NCBI RefSeq assembly: GCF_021129305.1
Contig: NZ_JAJOMB010000010.1
Location: 211,101 to 275,100 of the forward strand
Direction: 5' to 3'
Source: Kineosporia babensis
GTDB taxonomy: Bacteria; Actinomycetota; Actinomycetes; Actinomycetales; Kineosporiaceae
Length of the DNA stretch: 64,000 nt
The position numbers and the translations under genes are program-made. Of this stretch, positions 36,360 to 46,537 are shown in pieces. Within the stretch, counting starts at the first letter, position 1, and every line of letters starts with the position of its first letter. Below the pieces are notes generated by a model that searched no databases, was not told the origin of the DNA, and saw only the letters and a list, made by a program, of their open reading frames with translations.

Positions 36360-39052
36360 CGGCCCACCACCCGACGGCGGCGCGGCGGCACCGGGTTGCG
36401 GCGGGACTCGGCGATGGCCAGGTCGATCACCGTGGTGCCAACCGCCGGGGTCAGTTCCGGCGAGGCCGCCTCCCGGCCCTCACGCACGTCGACCTCAGCG
36501 TCGGGCTGCTGGCGCGGCCGGGTGACCTGGTTGCGCCAGTCCGCGGCCACCGGAGGCTCCAGGTCCAGATCCAGGGCCGGGCGATGGGTGGGGTTACGCC
36601 GCGGTTTCAGCTTGGGCACCGAACGGCGCAGCGTCTCGTTCCGGGCGACCGCGGGTTCACGGGTCGGCTCGGGCTGTGGTTCGGGGTGACGGGTCGGCTG
36701 CGGTTCTGCCCGGCGCACCGGCCTGGACTCGGGCATGGGGGTGGTAGCGGGGTTGCGGGCCGGAGTCGGCTCCGGGGTGATGGGGTTCCGGGGCGGGGCG
36801 GCAGGGTTGCGGGGCAAGGTGGTGGGGTTGCGAACCGGGGTCGGTACCGGGACGGCCACCGGGTTCGGGGCCCAGGCGTCCGGGTCCTGCACCGAATCCG
36901 ACGACGCGACCGGCTCGTTGGCCGGGTGGGGTGCGCGCATCGGCCGGGTGCCCCGGACCGGCCGGGGCTCCGGAACCTGTGCGTACTGATGCTGGTCGGG
37001 CCGATCGGGCTGGTCGAAGGGCAACAGGGTCGCGGGCTCCGGCTCGTACGTCCGCTCCTCACGCCGGCGCCGGTCGCGCTTGGCGGCCGGTTCTTCCTCG
37101 GGCTGCGGCATTTCGTACTGCGGCAGCTCGGACGGCTGAGGCTCGTCCTGGGGTGTTTCGTACGGCAGCTTCTCGTAGTGTGGCACTTCGGGCTTTTCGT
37201 GGGTCTGCACCGGGTTCTCCCGTTCCCGGGCGGCTTCGCTCGCCGGTGGGTGCTCGCCGGTCGGTCCGCCCTTACCCAGCAGTGGATCAGCCAGGTAGGG
37301 GGTTCGGGTACCGCCACGCCGGGGACGGCTCATCAGCAGCAGCAAAAGACCGACGCCGATCCAGACCATCGTGAGCGGATGCAGAAGAATGCTCAGGAGC
37401 GAGTCTTTCGTGACCGTCCGGGACCAACCGGAATCATCGATCTCGATCAGCTGCGGCTGGTCACCGGAAACCCGCACGGTGTCGATCGCCGAGGTGCCCG
37501 AACCACGTAACTGGTTCCCGTTGGCCACACTTCCGGCCACCGCCCCCACGAAGGTGAACGCGTGCAGGGTGGCGCCGGAGGTGGAGTTGTCCCGCAGCGT
37601 GGCCACCGCGTCCCGCACGTGCACCCCGGTCGCCGCGCCGATCACGTTGTTCGAGGTGAGCTCCACCTTGGACTCGTCGCGCACCTGGATCCCGTTGACC
37701 TTGGCGTCCTTGACCGTGTTGCTGCTCAGCAGGATGTCCTTGGCCCGGTCGGAGACCACGATCCCGGAGTGCCCGCCGGTGACCGTGTTTCCCTGCACGG
37801 TGAGCGCCACCCCACCGGCCACATGCACCCCGATCCGGCCGTTGTTGCTGCTCTTGCTCGTGGTCAGGACGTTGTTGCCGAACGGGCGGACCGCGGCGCC
37901 GCTGGGCGAGGGGCCGTCGGCCATCGGGCTGCCGGAGATCACCACCCCGTCGCGGCCGTTCTCGCGCACGTCCAGCAGATTCAGCACCGAGCCCTCGACG
38001 TTGCGGTTGATCACCACGCCGTCGACCGCCGATCGTTCCACCCGGACCCCGGTGACCGTCGCCGAGTCCACGTTCCGGTGCAGCACCAGGCCGTCGACCA
38101 GGCTCTTGCTGATCACCGAGTCGGTCACCCGGGGCCCGGAGGAGCCGGAGATGAACAGCCCGAAGGCGTTTCCGGTCATCGTGGCGTTCTGGATCGCGGA
38201 GGCGAACGAGCCGGACTCGTCCTCCTGCAGGGTGCTGGGCAGTTTGCCCGCGGGCAGGATGTCGGTGTGGCTGGTGGCCCGCTTGGCCACCGGATCGTCG
38301 GTGACCCCGGTGGCGGCGTTGCCGTTGAGTTCGGTGTTCGGCGTCGAGCTGGCCGAGACCACCGACACCCCACCGGTGCGCCCGCTCCAGAACCCGAGCC
38401 GGTTGAACTTCGTGTACGAGACCACCAGCTGGCCGCTGGCCCGCACGTAGGCCCGGCCGTCGGACAGCCGGGTGTCCGGCCGGCCGTGCGACTCGTCCCA
38501 GCTCTGGATGCTGATCGGCGCGGTCGCCGAGCCGTTCAGCCGGATCCGGCCGCCGTCGGTCACGATCGAGGTGAAACCCTCCGGCCCGGAGGACATCTTG
38601 ATCTTCAGCGGGCGGCTGGGGCTGATCGACAGCGTGGCCCCGGGCCCGACCAGGATGTGCTCACGCAGCAGGAACGAGCCGTCGGCCTGCGGAACCAGCT
38701 TGTCGGCGGACAGCTTTCGCAGGTCGGTCCAGCTGTAGGGCTTGCGCCGGGCGGTCAGCACCAGGGTGAACTGGCCGTTCGGCTGGGCCCGGTACGGCCC
38801 GGTGATCTTCTTCTCCTTCTTGACCTGGGCGTTCAGCAGCGCCTGGGTGACCCGCCGGTCCTCCCCGGCCACGATCTCGGCCTGCCGGTCCGGATCTACT
38901 CGCGCAGACCGGGCCGCCAGCCCTTCGACCTCTTTACCCCCGGCGGGCCGCTCGGCCGCCGTCACCCCGGAGACCCCGAACGCGGTGACCAGACCACCGG
39001 CCAGCACCACCGCGGCCAGCCCCGAGATCACCCGAAAACGTTTAGCGGACAT
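36356..39052 (-). CDS. membrane-anchored parallel beta-helix protein with long disordered tail
   Basis: 898 residues. Signal peptide about 1-32, extracellular region 33-545 with many right-handed beta-helix rungs (VSYTKFNRLGFWSGRTGGVS, VTDSVISKSLVDGLVLHRN, VTGVRVERSAVDGVVINRN, VTGGHSGIVVSDRAKDI and others), transmembrane helix about 552-575 (ILLHPLTMVWIGVGLLLLLM) and a 320-residue cytoplasmic tail rich in Pro, Glu, Arg with recurring RNP motifs. The outward beta-helix may bind or modify a glycan as it leaves the synthase; the tail could contact cytoplasmic partners. Starts 11 bases inside the 3' end of the glycosyltransferase gene. Confidence 0.8.
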   Translation of the reverse strand: MSAKRFRVISGLAAVVLAGGLVTAFGVSGVTAAERPAGGKEVEGLAARSARVDPDRQAEIVAGEDRRVTQALLNAQVKKEKKITGPYRAQPNGQFTLVLTARRKPYSWTDLRKLSADKLVPQADGSFLLREHILVGPGATLSISPSRPLKIKMSSGPEGFTSIVTDGGRIRLNGSATAPISIQSWDESHGRPDTRLSDGRAYVRASGQLVVSYTKFNRLGFWSGRTGGVSVVSASSTPNTELNGNAATGVTDDPVAKRATSHTDILPAGKLPSTLQEDESGSFASAIQNATMTGNAFGLFISGSSGPRVTDSVISKSLVDGLVLHRNVDSATVTGVRVERSAVDGVVINRNVEGSVLNLLDVRENGRDGVVISGSPMADGPSPSGAAVRPFGNNVLTTSKSSNNGRIGVHVAGGVALTVQGNTVTGGHSGIVVSDRAKDILLSSNTVKDAKVNGIQVRDESKVELTSNNVIGAATGVHVRDAVATLRDNSTSGATLHAFTFVGAVAGSVANGNQLRGSGTSAIDTVRVSGDQPQLIEIDDSGWSRTVTKDSLLSILLHPLTMVWIGVGLLLLLMSRPRRGGTRTPYLADPLLGKGGPTGEHPPASEAARERENPVQTHEKPEVPHYEKLPYETPQDEPQPSELPQYEMPQPEEEPAAKRDRRRREERTYEPEPATLLPFDQPDRPDQHQYAQVPEPRPVRGTRPMRAPHPANEPVASSDSVQDPDAWAPNPVAVPVPTPVRNPTTLPRNPAAPPRNPITPEPTPARNPATTPMPESRPVRRAEPQPTRHPEPQPEPTREPAVARNETLRRSVPKLKPRRNPTHRPALDLDLEPPVAADWRNQVTRPRQQPDAEVDVREGREAASPELTPAVGTTVIDLAIAESRRNPVPPRRRRVVGR

Positions 39053-40373
39053 CGAGAACCACCCCGCGCCGCGGCTCGTCGAGCTGCTCCAGGCCGAGCG
39101 AGGCGTTGTCCTGCCCGTCGCCCCCGACCTGGTCGGAGTGCCGGGTCAGCCAGCCCTGCTTGTTCATCGTGACGAAGGCGTAGAGCTTGATCGGCAGCGA
39201 GATCATGATCACCACGAGGGTGACCACCGGCAGCAGGAAGATGTCGGCCGGGTGCCGGCGCAGGTGCGAGACGCTGCGCACCAGCCGCCCGGCCATCAGC
39301 CAGCACAGCGCCAGCAGCACGCCGCCCCAGCCCGGCGTCATCCGGGAGAGCACCAGGTAGGTCAGGGCCATGCCCATGGTCACCGGGGTGAGCAGGATCT
39401 GCAGCACGGTGATCTTGGAGACGAACGGCACGTCGCGCAGCCAGCCCTTCCACAGCGCGGTCAGGTAGCAACGGTAGGAGTTGCGACTCCAGCGCACCCG
39501 CTGCTTGACGAAGGCGCTGAAGGTGGCCGGGAACATCGACAGCGCCTGGGCGCTGGACTGGAACACGGTCTGGTAGCCGGAGGCCAGCACCAGCCAGGTC
39601 AGCCGGCCGTCGTCACCGGCCACGCAGCGCCGGCCCAGGAAGAACTCGTGCTCCAGGTTCTCCAGCACCGGCAGCACCGCCGCCCGCCGGTAGGCCGCGG
39701 TGCGGCCGGACACGCAGATCACCCCACCGGCCCGGCCCATCGCCGGCACGTAGTCGTAGTAGCGCAGGTCGATGATCCAGTCGGCGATCACCCGCCAGAC
39801 GCTGGACCAGCGCTTGTACACCTTCTGCTGGGTGGCCACCGCCCCGACCTGCGGATCCTGGAACGGCATCTGCACGGCGGCGAGAAGGCCCGGCTCCCAG
39901 GCGGTGTCGGAATCGGTCAGGACCAGCACCTCGCCCCGCGCGGCCCGGATGCCCACGCCCAGCGCGGAACGCTTGCCCCGGTGCTCGAACGGCAGCACCC
40001 GCAGCCGGGGGTCGCCCACCCGGTTGAGCATCTCGATGCACTCGACGTCCTCGACGTCCGGCACCACGATCAGTTCGGAGGGCCCCTGCGACAGCCAGGT
40101 CGCCAGGCAGCGCTTCAGGATCTCGACGTCCTCCCGGAACGACGGCACGACCACCGACGTGGTGGTGACGAACTGATTGCTGACCGGCCGGTAGACCCGG
40201 GACAGCAGCCAGCGGTAGATCCACAGGCTCCAGACGATGACCCCGGCCACCCCCAGGGGCATCCAGGCCCGGGCGTCCTGCACCGAGTCCCAGGGCACGA
40301 GGGCGTTGACGACCTCCAGGGGCCTGGCCGCCACGGGCACGGTTGCGAGCACGGGCGCGACTGCGAACGGCAA
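39042..40373 (-). CDS. processive membrane glycosyltransferase family 2
   Basis: 443 residues. Transmembrane helix at about 38-58, cytoplasmic GT2 domain with VVVPSFRED (nucleotide site, about 74-82), DxD motif TDSD (153-156), acceptor-site GDDGR (253-257) and QRVRW (291-295), then three C-terminal helices. The QxxRW motif marks processive synthases of the cellulose/hyaluronan/Alg8 type. Sugar unknown. The TTG start is preceded by AGGAGAGG at ideal spacing. First gene of a three-gene operon with two beta-helix proteins and no other sugar-nucleotide genes nearby. Confidence 0.87.
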   Translation of the reverse strand: MPFAVAPVLATVPVAARPLEVVNALVPWDSVQDARAWMPLGVAGVIVWSLWIYRWLLSRVYRPVSNQFVTTTSVVVPSFREDVEILKRCLATWLSQGPSELIVVPDVEDVECIEMLNRVGDPRLRVLPFEHRGKRSALGVGIRAARGEVLVLTDSDTAWEPGLLAAVQMPFQDPQVGAVATQQKVYKRWSSVWRVIADWIIDLRYYDYVPAMGRAGGVICVSGRTAAYRRAAVLPVLENLEHEFFLGRRCVAGDDGRLTWLVLASGYQTVFQSSAQALSMFPATFSAFVKQRVRWSRNSYRCYLTALWKGWLRDVPFVSKITVLQILLTPVTMGMALTYLVLSRMTPGWGGVLLALCWLMAGRLVRSVSHLRRHPADIFLLPVVTLVVIMISLPIKLYAFVTMNKQGWLTRHSDQVGGDGQDNASLGLEQLDEPRRGVVLDVR

Positions 40374-40580
40374 GACCTCTCCTGGGGCTCTACGACCTGG
40401 GTGCTGACGATCGGGTACCCAGCGTAGTTAGGAGAGCGCGCCCAAACGGCCGTACCGGCAGGAATGTCCGTTCGGCTGATGTTTGAGTCACCCTAGCGCC
40501 CAGGGGTTTTCCTACTGGCGCAGAGTTCCCTCCGAGCCCGTCGGATCCCAGCCTTCACACCGGCAACCGGTGCCTCAGCG

Positions 40581-41069
40581 TTACCGCTCGGAGGGGTCCC
40601 GGGGCTGGTCCTCGTCGTCCGGGGGAACCCGGCACCAGCGCTGGACCACGAACCCGGCCACGCTCAGGGCGAGGGCCCCGGCCGCCGCCACCAGCGCGGT
40701 CACGAAGCGGGTGAGCCGGTCACCGAGCAGGTCGGGCAGCAGGACCAGGCCCTGGCCGAGGTACCAGCCCAGGATCAGCGCCCCGCCGTAGGCCGCGGCC
40801 TTGGCCAGCACCGCGGTACGGGCGGCGACCAGCGGATCGATCGGGCGGCGCACGCCGGAGCGCTCGGCCGGAGCGGTGCGCTGCCAGCGGCGCATCGGCA
40901 GCCCGGCGGCGATCATCACCAGGACCAGGACGACCAGGCCGGCCACCGCGGTCCAGGGCAGCGGCGGAGCCTGGTGGCCCTGCCCCGTCCAGGTGTCCAG
41001 CAGCACCCAGCAGACCGCCGTGGAAACCACCCCGATCAGCAGGGTGGTGCCGAGTTTGGCGCCCTTCAC
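40581..41069 (-). CDS. DUF3180 membrane protein
   Basis: 162 residues, four predicted membrane helices: LGTTLLIGVVSTAVCWVLLD, AVAGLVVLVLVMIAAGL, AAYGGALILGWYLGQGLVLL, VTALVAAAGALALSVAGFVV. DUF3180 proteins stand directly behind folK in actinomycetes; function unknown. GTG start four bases after the folBK stop. Charged C-terminal tail. Probably the last gene of the ftsH-fol cluster. Confidence 0.88.
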   Translation of the reverse strand: MKGAKLGTTLLIGVVSTAVCWVLLDTWTGQGHQAPPLPWTAVAGLVVLVLVMIAAGLPMRRWQRTAPAERSGVRRPIDPLVAARTAVLAKAAAYGGALILGWYLGQGLVLLPDLLGDRLTRFVTALVAAAGALALSVAGFVVQRWCRVPPDDEDQPRDPSER

Positions 41070-41073
41070 CGGA

Positions 41074-42024
41074 TCACGACCAGTGCTCGAGCGAAAGTTC
41101 CGGGCGGTGCCGCAGCGAGAGCCGGTCGGGCGCCTCCTCCAGCAGCGCGGCCACCTTCTGCGGCCCGCTGTCGGTGAGCAGTTCGGCGTGCCCGTCCAGC
41201 GCGTGCCAGGGGGCCAGCACGAAAGCCCGCTCGTGGGCCCGGGGGTGCGGCAGGGTCAGCGTCTCGTCGTAGCTGCGCAGGTTGCCGTAGCTGATCACGT
41301 CGATGTCGAGGGTGCGCGGGCCCCAGCGCTCGACCCGCTCGCGGCCGTGGTCGGCCTCGATCCGGTTGGCCAGGGCCAGCACGTCGCGGGCGCTCAGCGT
41401 GGTGGTGGCCAGCACCACCGCGTTCAGGTAGTCGGGCTGGTCCGGGCCGCCCACCGGATCGGTCTGGATCACCGGGGACACGGCGGTGAGCTCGACTCCC
41501 TCGGCGGCCCGCAGCTCCTTCACCGCGTCGCGAAGGATCATCAGCCGGTCGCCCAGGTTGGTGCCCAGCGCCAGGACGATCGGCACCGGTTCCTTGGGGG
41601 CGCGCTCCAGGGTGATGGTGCGCTCGCGGCGCAGGGCCACCACCACGTCGGCGAACGACTCGGTGATCGGGGCCTGGGGCTTGTGCACCGCGACGTCGGC
41701 GGCCAGCACCCCGTCCGCCTCCAGGCAGGCCAGGGCGATCCGCTCGGCCAGGGTCTCGATCAGGTCGACCGGCTCACCGCGCACGATCTCGGCCACCGTC
41801 CCGGCCAGCACGCCGTAGTCGGCGGTCTTGCTCAGGTCGTCCCCAGCCGCGGCCGCCGTGACGTCGGTGTGCAGCACCACGTCGACGGTGAAGTCCTGGC
41901 CCTCGCGGCGTTCGAACTCGAACACCCCGTGGTGGCCGCGGGCCGTGACCCCGAAAAGCCGGATCTGGTCCAGCAGCCGCCCGGAGGCTGACGTCATCGG
42001 GCCGAAGCCCAGTCCCGCACTCAC
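41074..42024 (-). CDS. folBK: fused dihydroneopterin aldolase / HPPK
   Basis: 316 residues. N-terminal half FolB (IRLFGVTARGHHGVFEFERR, DLSKTADYGVLA, LIETLAERIAL, HKPQAPITESFADV): converts dihydroneopterin to 6-hydroxymethyl-dihydropterin. C-terminal half FolK, the pyrophosphokinase (VLALGTNLGDRLMILRDAV, YLNAVV, RWGPRTLDIDVISYG, LPHPRAHERAFVLAPWHAL). Domains meet around residue 145 with no gap. GTG start overlaps the folP stop (GTGA); an ATG nine codons inside is an alternative. Folate operon. Confidence 0.93.
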   Translation of the reverse strand: MSAGLGFGPMTSASGRLLDQIRLFGVTARGHHGVFEFERREGQDFTVDVVLHTDVTAAAAGDDLSKTADYGVLAGTVAEIVRGEPVDLIETLAERIALACLEADGVLAADVAVHKPQAPITESFADVVVALRRERTITLERAPKEPVPIVLALGTNLGDRLMILRDAVKELRAAEGVELTAVSPVIQTDPVGGPDQPDYLNAVVLATTTLSARDVLALANRIEADHGRERVERWGPRTLDIDVISYGNLRSYDETLTLPHPRAHERAFVLAPWHALDGHAELLTDSGPQKVAALLEEAPDRLSLRHRPELSLEHWS

Positions 42025-42932
42025 AGTGTCCCCGCTGTCCTTCCCGAACGCGTGTGCTCCCGGACCACGGCCCCGACCCGCACGGCGTCCACGCTGGCGC
42101 GCACCGCGTGCACCCGGACGCACCAGACCCCGGCGAGCGCCGCCAGCGTACTGATCGCCGCGGTGGCATCGTCGCGTTGGCCGACCGGGGCGGGCGCGGC
42201 GTCCGGCCCGGCCAGCAGGCTGCCCAGGAATCGTTTGCGCGAGGCCCCGACCAGCACCGGCCGGCCGAGCCCGGCGAAGGCCTCCAGCCGGGCCAGCAGT
42301 TCCCAGTTGTGCTCGGCGTTCTTGGAGAAGCCGAGGCCCGGGTCGAGGATCACCTGGTCCGGGTCCACCCCGGCCGCGACCAGCGCGTCCAGGCTCTGCA
42401 GGAGTTCGGCCGAGACCTCGGCCAGCACGTCGTCGTAGCGCGCGGCCAGGTCGTGCTCGGCCCGGCCGAGCGCCTGCACCCCGCGCCAGTGCATGGCCAC
42501 GAACGCGGCTCCGGACTCGGCCACCAGGGCCGGCATCGCGGTGTCCCACCGGCCGCCGCTGACGTCGTTCACCAGCACCGCGCCGGCTTCCAGGGCGGCC
42601 CGGGCCACGCTTGCGCGCATCGTGTCGATGCTCACCGCGATGCCCTCGGCCGCCAACCGCCGGACCACCGGCACCGTGCGGCGCAGTTCCTCTTCCTCGG
42701 ACACCCGCTCGGCGCCCGGGCGGGTGGACTCGCCGCCGACGTCCACCAGGTCCGCGCCCTCGGCCCGCAGCTCCAGACCATGGCGCACCGCGGCGTCCGG
42801 ATCGAGCCAGCGGCCGCCGTCGCTGAACGAGTCGGGCGTGACGTTCAGGACGCCCATCACCAGGGTTCGTTCCAGCCTGCTCCCGTTCGGCAGACCGGGC
42901 AGGCTCCCGGCGGTACCCCCTGTGTGCGTCAC
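42021..42932 (-). CDS. folP: dihydropteroate synthase
   Basis: 303 residues. Joins hydroxymethyl-dihydropterin pyrophosphate and p-aminobenzoate; sulfonamide target. TIM barrel with VMGVLNVTPDSFSDGGR, GGESTRPGA, SIDTMRASVARAAL, LVNDVSGG, ILDPGLGFSKNAEHNWELL and VGASRKRFLG. GTG start 25 bases behind folE. Complete. Confidence 0.95.
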   Translation of the reverse strand: MTHTGGTAGSLPGLPNGSRLERTLVMGVLNVTPDSFSDGGRWLDPDAAVRHGLELRAEGADLVDVGGESTRPGAERVSEEEELRRTVPVVRRLAAEGIAVSIDTMRASVARAALEAGAVLVNDVSGGRWDTAMPALVAESGAAFVAMHWRGVQALGRAEHDLAARYDDVLAEVSAELLQSLDALVAAGVDPDQVILDPGLGFSKNAEHNWELLARLEAFAGLGRPVLVGASRKRFLGSLLAGPDAAPAPVGQRDDATAAISTLAALAGVWCVRVHAVRASVDAVRVGAVVREHTRSGRTAGTL

Positions 42933-42957
42933 GGCCTTTTCCTCTATGTGCTTGAAG

Positions 42958-43608
42958 TCAGCGAACGTGCCCGGCGATCAGGCTCATCGCCTCGGCCCGG
43001 GTGGCGGGGTCGCGCAGCTGCCCACGCACCGCCGACGTCACCGTACGCGAGCCCGGCTTGCGGACGCCACGCATCGACATGCAGAGGTGCTCACACTCGA
43101 GTACCACGATCACTCCGCGTGGTTTGAGGTGTTCAACCAGTGCATCGGCGACCTGGGTGGTGAGCCGTTCCTGGACCTGCGGTCGCTTTGCGTACACGTC
43201 GACCAGCCGGGCCAGCTTGCTCAGCCCGGTGATCCGGCCGTCGGTGCTGGGGATGTAGCCCACGTGCGCCACCCCGTGGAACGGCACCAGGTGGTGCTCG
43301 CAGCAGGAGTAGAGCTCGATGTCGCGGACCAGCACCATCTCCTCGTGCCCGAGGTCGAAGGTTGTGGACAGCACGTCGGCCGGGTCCTGCCGCAGCCCGG
43401 CGAACATCTCGCCGTAGGCCCGGGCGACCCGGTCCGGGGTCTCCAGCAGACCGTCGCGGTCCGGGTCCTCCCCGATCGCGAGCAGGATCTCCCGGACGGC
43501 TGCTGCGATCCGGGGTGTGTCGACGGCCGCCTCTAGGGGGGTGTCCAGCTCGTGTGCCACGTCAGTTCTCCAGATGCTTTCCGGCCGCGCTTCCCCCTGC
43601 GTCGCCAC
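42958..43608 (-). CDS. folE: GTP cyclohydrolase I
   Basis: 216 residues. First enzyme of folate synthesis. Zinc ligands in [20 protein letters not shown] and C-terminal [18 protein letters not shown], which also carries the GTP-binding histidine region; [15 protein letters not shown] is the N-terminal family signature. GTG starts at 43608 and 43560 (VAHELDTP) are both possible; the longer adds 16 polar residues. A terminator separates it from ftsH. Confidence 0.94.
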   Translation of the reverse strand: MATQGEARPESIWRTDVAHELDTPLEAAVDTPRIAAAVREILLAIGEDPDRDGLLETPDRVARAYGEMFAGLRQDPADVLSTTFDLGHEEMVLVRDIELYSCCEHHLVPFHGVAHVGYIPSTDGRITGLSKLARLVDVYAKRPQVQERLTTQVADALVEHLKPRGVIVVLECEHLCMSMRGVRKPGSRTVTSAVRGQLRDPATRAEAMSLIAGHVR

Positions 43609-43627
43609 GGCCCGGTTCAGATGAAAA

Positions 43628-43657
43628 TCCCCGCAGATCCCGAAGGATCTGCGGGGA
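43628..43657 (-). terminator. terminator between ftsH and folE
   Basis: TCCCCGCAGATCC and GGATCTGCGGGGA form a perfect 13-bp stem with a CGAA tetraloop, 17 bases behind ftsH; ATTTTC follows on the minus strand. So folE needs its own promoter or readthrough. Confidence 0.85.
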
Positions 43658-43674
43658 CTCGTTGATCGAAGAAC

Positions 43675-45675
43675 TTAGTTCAGATCTCCGTAGTCGGCAC
43701 CATTCGCGCTCCCGTTGGCCGAACCGTTCGCCGAGGCGGTGGCACTGCTGCCGTTCGCCACCGCGCGGCGCTCGGCCGGGCTGAGGACCGGCGGGATGTC
43801 GGAGACCGCGCGGCGCTCGCTGGAGAGCCAGACCGGCCGGACCGGGCGCTTGCGCACCCCGGCGAAGATCTCGGCCAACTCGCCCCGGTTCAGGGTCTCC
43901 TTCTCCAGCAGCGCCAGCACCAGCTGGTCCAGGATGTCGCGGTTCTCGACCAGCGCCTCCCAGGCCTCGTCGTGCGCCGCCTCGATCAGCCGGCGGACCT
44001 CGTCGTCGACCACTCCGGCGACCTCTTCGGAGTAGTCCCGCTCGTGGCCCATGTCGCGGCCCAGGAACACCTCACCGCTGCCCCGGCCCAGCTTGATCGC
44101 GCCGACCCGCTCGGACATGCCGTGCGTGGTCACCATCGAGCGGGCGATCCCGGTGGCCTTCTCGATGTCGTTCGAGGCACCGGTGGTCGGGTCGTGGAAG
44201 ATGATCTCCTCCGCCACCCGGCCGCCGAGCGCGTAGGCCAGCTGGTCCAGCATCTCGTTGCGGGTGGTCGAGTACTTGTCGTCCTGCGGCAGCACCATGG
44301 TGTAGCCGAGGGCGCGACCGCGCGGCAGGATCGTGACCTTGGTGACCGGCTCGGTGTTGTTCATCGCCGCCGCCACCAGCGCGTGCCCACCCTCGTGGTA
44401 CGCGGTGATCTTGCGTTCCTTCTCGCTCATCAGCCGGGTGCGCTTCTGCGGCCCGGCGATGACCCGGTCGATCGCCTCGTCCAGCGCCCGGTCGTCGATC
44501 ACCCGGGCGTTGGCCCGGGCGGTCAGCAGCGCGGCCTCGTTCAGCACGTTGGCCAGGTCGGCACCGCTGAACCCGGGGGTCTTGCGGGCCACTCCCTCCA
44601 GGTCCACGTCGGGCGCCATCGGCTTGCCCTTGGAGTGCACCGAGAGGATCTTCGTGCGGCCCTTCATGTCCGGCGGCTCGACCGCGATCTGCCGGTCGAA
44701 ACGGCCCGGGCGCAACAGCGCCGGGTCCAGGATGTCGGGCCGGTTGGTGGCCGCGATCAGGATGACGTTCGTCTTGACGTCGAAGCCGTCCATCTCGACC
44801 AGCAGCTGGTTCAGGGTCTGCTCGCGCTCGTCGTGACCGCCGCCCAGGCCCGCACCACGGTGCCGGCCGACCGCGTCGATCTCGTCGACGAAGATGATCG
44901 CCGGGGCGTTCTCCTTGGCCTGGGTGAACAGGTCACGCACCCGGGAGGCACCGACACCGACGAACATCTCGACGAAGTCGGAACCGGAGATCGAGTAGAA
45001 CGGCACCCCGGCCTCGCCCGCGACCGCCCGGGCCAGCAGGGTCTTACCGGTACCGGGCTGGCCGTACAGCAGCACGCCCTTGGGGATCTTGGCGCCGACC
45101 GCCTGGAACTTGGCCGGCTCGGCCAGGAACTCCTTGATCTCGTGGAGCTCCTCGACCGCCTCGTCCGCACCGGCCACGTCGGCGAAGGTCACCTTGGGGG
45201 TGTCCTTGCTGACCAGCCGGGCCCGGGACTTGCCGAAGTTCATCACCCGCGAGCCGCCGCCCTGCATCTGGCCCATCAGGAACCAGAACACGGCCAGCAG
45301 CAGGATCAGCGGGAGGATGCCGATCAGCAGGCTCGACCACCAGGACGAGCGCGGTACCTCGTCGTTGAAGCCCTTGGCGGGCTCGTTGGCCTTCAGCAGC
45401 TCGATGATCTCGTCACCGCGCTGCGAGATGTAGTTGGCCTCGACCTTTTCGTAGTCGTCGATCTCGTTGCCGGGCTTCAGCGTGAGCTCGAGGCGCTGGT
45501 CGCCGTCGATCACCACGGCGCTGTCGACCTTGCTCTGCTCGATCAGCTCGATGGCCCGGTAGGTATCGATCTTCTTGAACTGGTCGGGCGCGAACACGCG
45601 GGCCCCGATGATGAGCAGGACCACGAAGACGATCACCCAGATCGCCGGCCCCCGCGTCAGTCGTTTGACGTCCAT
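43675..45675 (-). CDS. ftsH: ATP-dependent zinc metalloprotease FtsH
   Basis: 666 residues. Two N-terminal membrane helices ([18 protein letters not shown] at about 11-28, [20 protein letters not shown] at about 112-131) flank an extracytoplasmic domain. AAA domain: Walker A GQPGTGKT, Walker [32 protein letters not shown]. Peptidase zinc site [11 protein letters not shown], with the third ligand further down. The C-terminal tail is rich in Asn, Gly, Ser, Ala. Degrades membrane and short-lived cytoplasmic proteins. ATG with AGGTGA upstream. Confidence 0.97.
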   Translation of the reverse strand: MDVKRLTRGPAIWVIVFVVLLIIGARVFAPDQFKKIDTYRAIELIEQSKVDSAVVIDGDQRLELTLKPGNEIDDYEKVEANYISQRGDEIIELLKANEPAKGFNDEVPRSSWWSSLLIGILPLILLLAVFWFLMGQMQGGGSRVMNFGKSRARLVSKDTPKVTFADVAGADEAVEELHEIKEFLAEPAKFQAVGAKIPKGVLLYGQPGTGKTLLARAVAGEAGVPFYSISGSDFVEMFVGVGASRVRDLFTQAKENAPAIIFVDEIDAVGRHRGAGLGGGHDEREQTLNQLLVEMDGFDVKTNVILIAATNRPDILDPALLRPGRFDRQIAVEPPDMKGRTKILSVHSKGKPMAPDVDLEGVARKTPGFSGADLANVLNEAALLTARANARVIDDRALDEAIDRVIAGPQKRTRLMSEKERKITAYHEGGHALVAAAMNNTEPVTKVTILPRGRALGYTMVLPQDDKYSTTRNEMLDQLAYALGGRVAEEIIFHDPTTGASNDIEKATGIARSMVTTHGMSERVGAIKLGRGSGEVFLGRDMGHERDYSEEVAGVVDDEVRRLIEAAHDEAWEALVENRDILDQLVLALLEKETLNRGELAEIFAGVRKRPVRPVWLSSERRAVSDIPPVLSPAERRAVANGSSATASANGSANGSANGADYGDLN

Positions 45676-45932
45676 GCCGTGTGTTCACCTGGGGCCGCCA
45701 AGGCCCCGACCCTCCTGCTCGTGCTCAATAGGACGACGGTACACCGATGCCCACAGACCTACCTGTGTCAACCCGGTTCGGCCCGTGCGCATCTTGCTGA
45801 ATGTCGCCGCTGCGCCGGTGTGGACCCTGGCGTGAAAGCACGGGCGTCCGGCGGGCAGCTATCAGGGGAACGGAGGAACCTGCCCGCCTGTTCCGCCCGG
45901 CAACTGCCCGGCCGCACTTCACAGCTACTTGC

Positions 45933-46487
45933 TCAGCTCGAGTACACGTGCTCCGCCAAGGTGCCCACCACCCGCAGGTTGCGGTACTGCTCGGCGTAGT
46001 CGAGGCCGTAGCCGACCACGAACTCGTTGGGTATGTCGAACCCGACGTAGCGGACCTTGAGATCCACCTTCATCGCGTCGGGCTTGCGCAGGAGCGTGCA
46101 GACCTCGACCGAGGCCGGCCCGCGTGAGCTCAGGTTGGCGATCAGCCAGGACAGGGTCAGCCCGGAGTCGACGATGTCCTCGACGATCAGCACGTGCCGA
46201 CCGCTGATGTCGCGGTCCAGGTCCTTCAGGATGCGGACCACGCCGGAGGACTTGGTGCCCGAGCCGTAGGACGAGACCGCCATCCAGTCGGTCTCGTAGC
46301 TGCGGTGCAGGGTGCGGCTGAGGTCGGCCATCACCATGATCGCGCCCTTGAGCACACCGACCAGCAGAACCTCCTGCCCGGCGTAGTCCTTCTCGATCTG
46401 CGCGGCCATTTCGGCCAGACGATCCTGGATCTGCTCCTCGGTGAGAAGGACCTTCTCCAGGTCAGACCCCATGTCGGAGGCGTCCAC
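45933..46487 (-). CDS. hpt: hypoxanthine phosphoribosyltransferase
   Basis: 184 residues. Purine salvage from hypoxanthine/guanine and PRPP. PRPP-binding motif [17 protein letters not shown], pyrophosphate loop LLVGVLKGA, flexible loop [11 protein letters not shown], and purine contacts near [22 protein letters not shown] start with GGGAG six bases upstream; an in-frame ATG five codons later is possible. It lies 50 bases behind tilS, with ftsH next: the conserved tilS-hpt-ftsH cluster. Confidence 0.95.
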   Translation of the reverse strand: MDASDMGSDLEKVLLTEEQIQDRLAEMAAQIEKDYAGQEVLLVGVLKGAIMVMADLSRTLHRSYETDWMAVSSYGSGTKSSGVVRILKDLDRDISGRHVLIVEDIVDSGLTLSWLIANLSSRGPASVEVCTLLRKPDAMKVDLKVRYVGFDIPNEFVVGYGLDYAEQYRNLRVVGTLAEHVYSS

Positions 46488-46537
46488 AAGTCTCCCAGGT
46501 ACGTTCGGAGGTGGGGCGCGCCGGATCCGGCGGCCCT

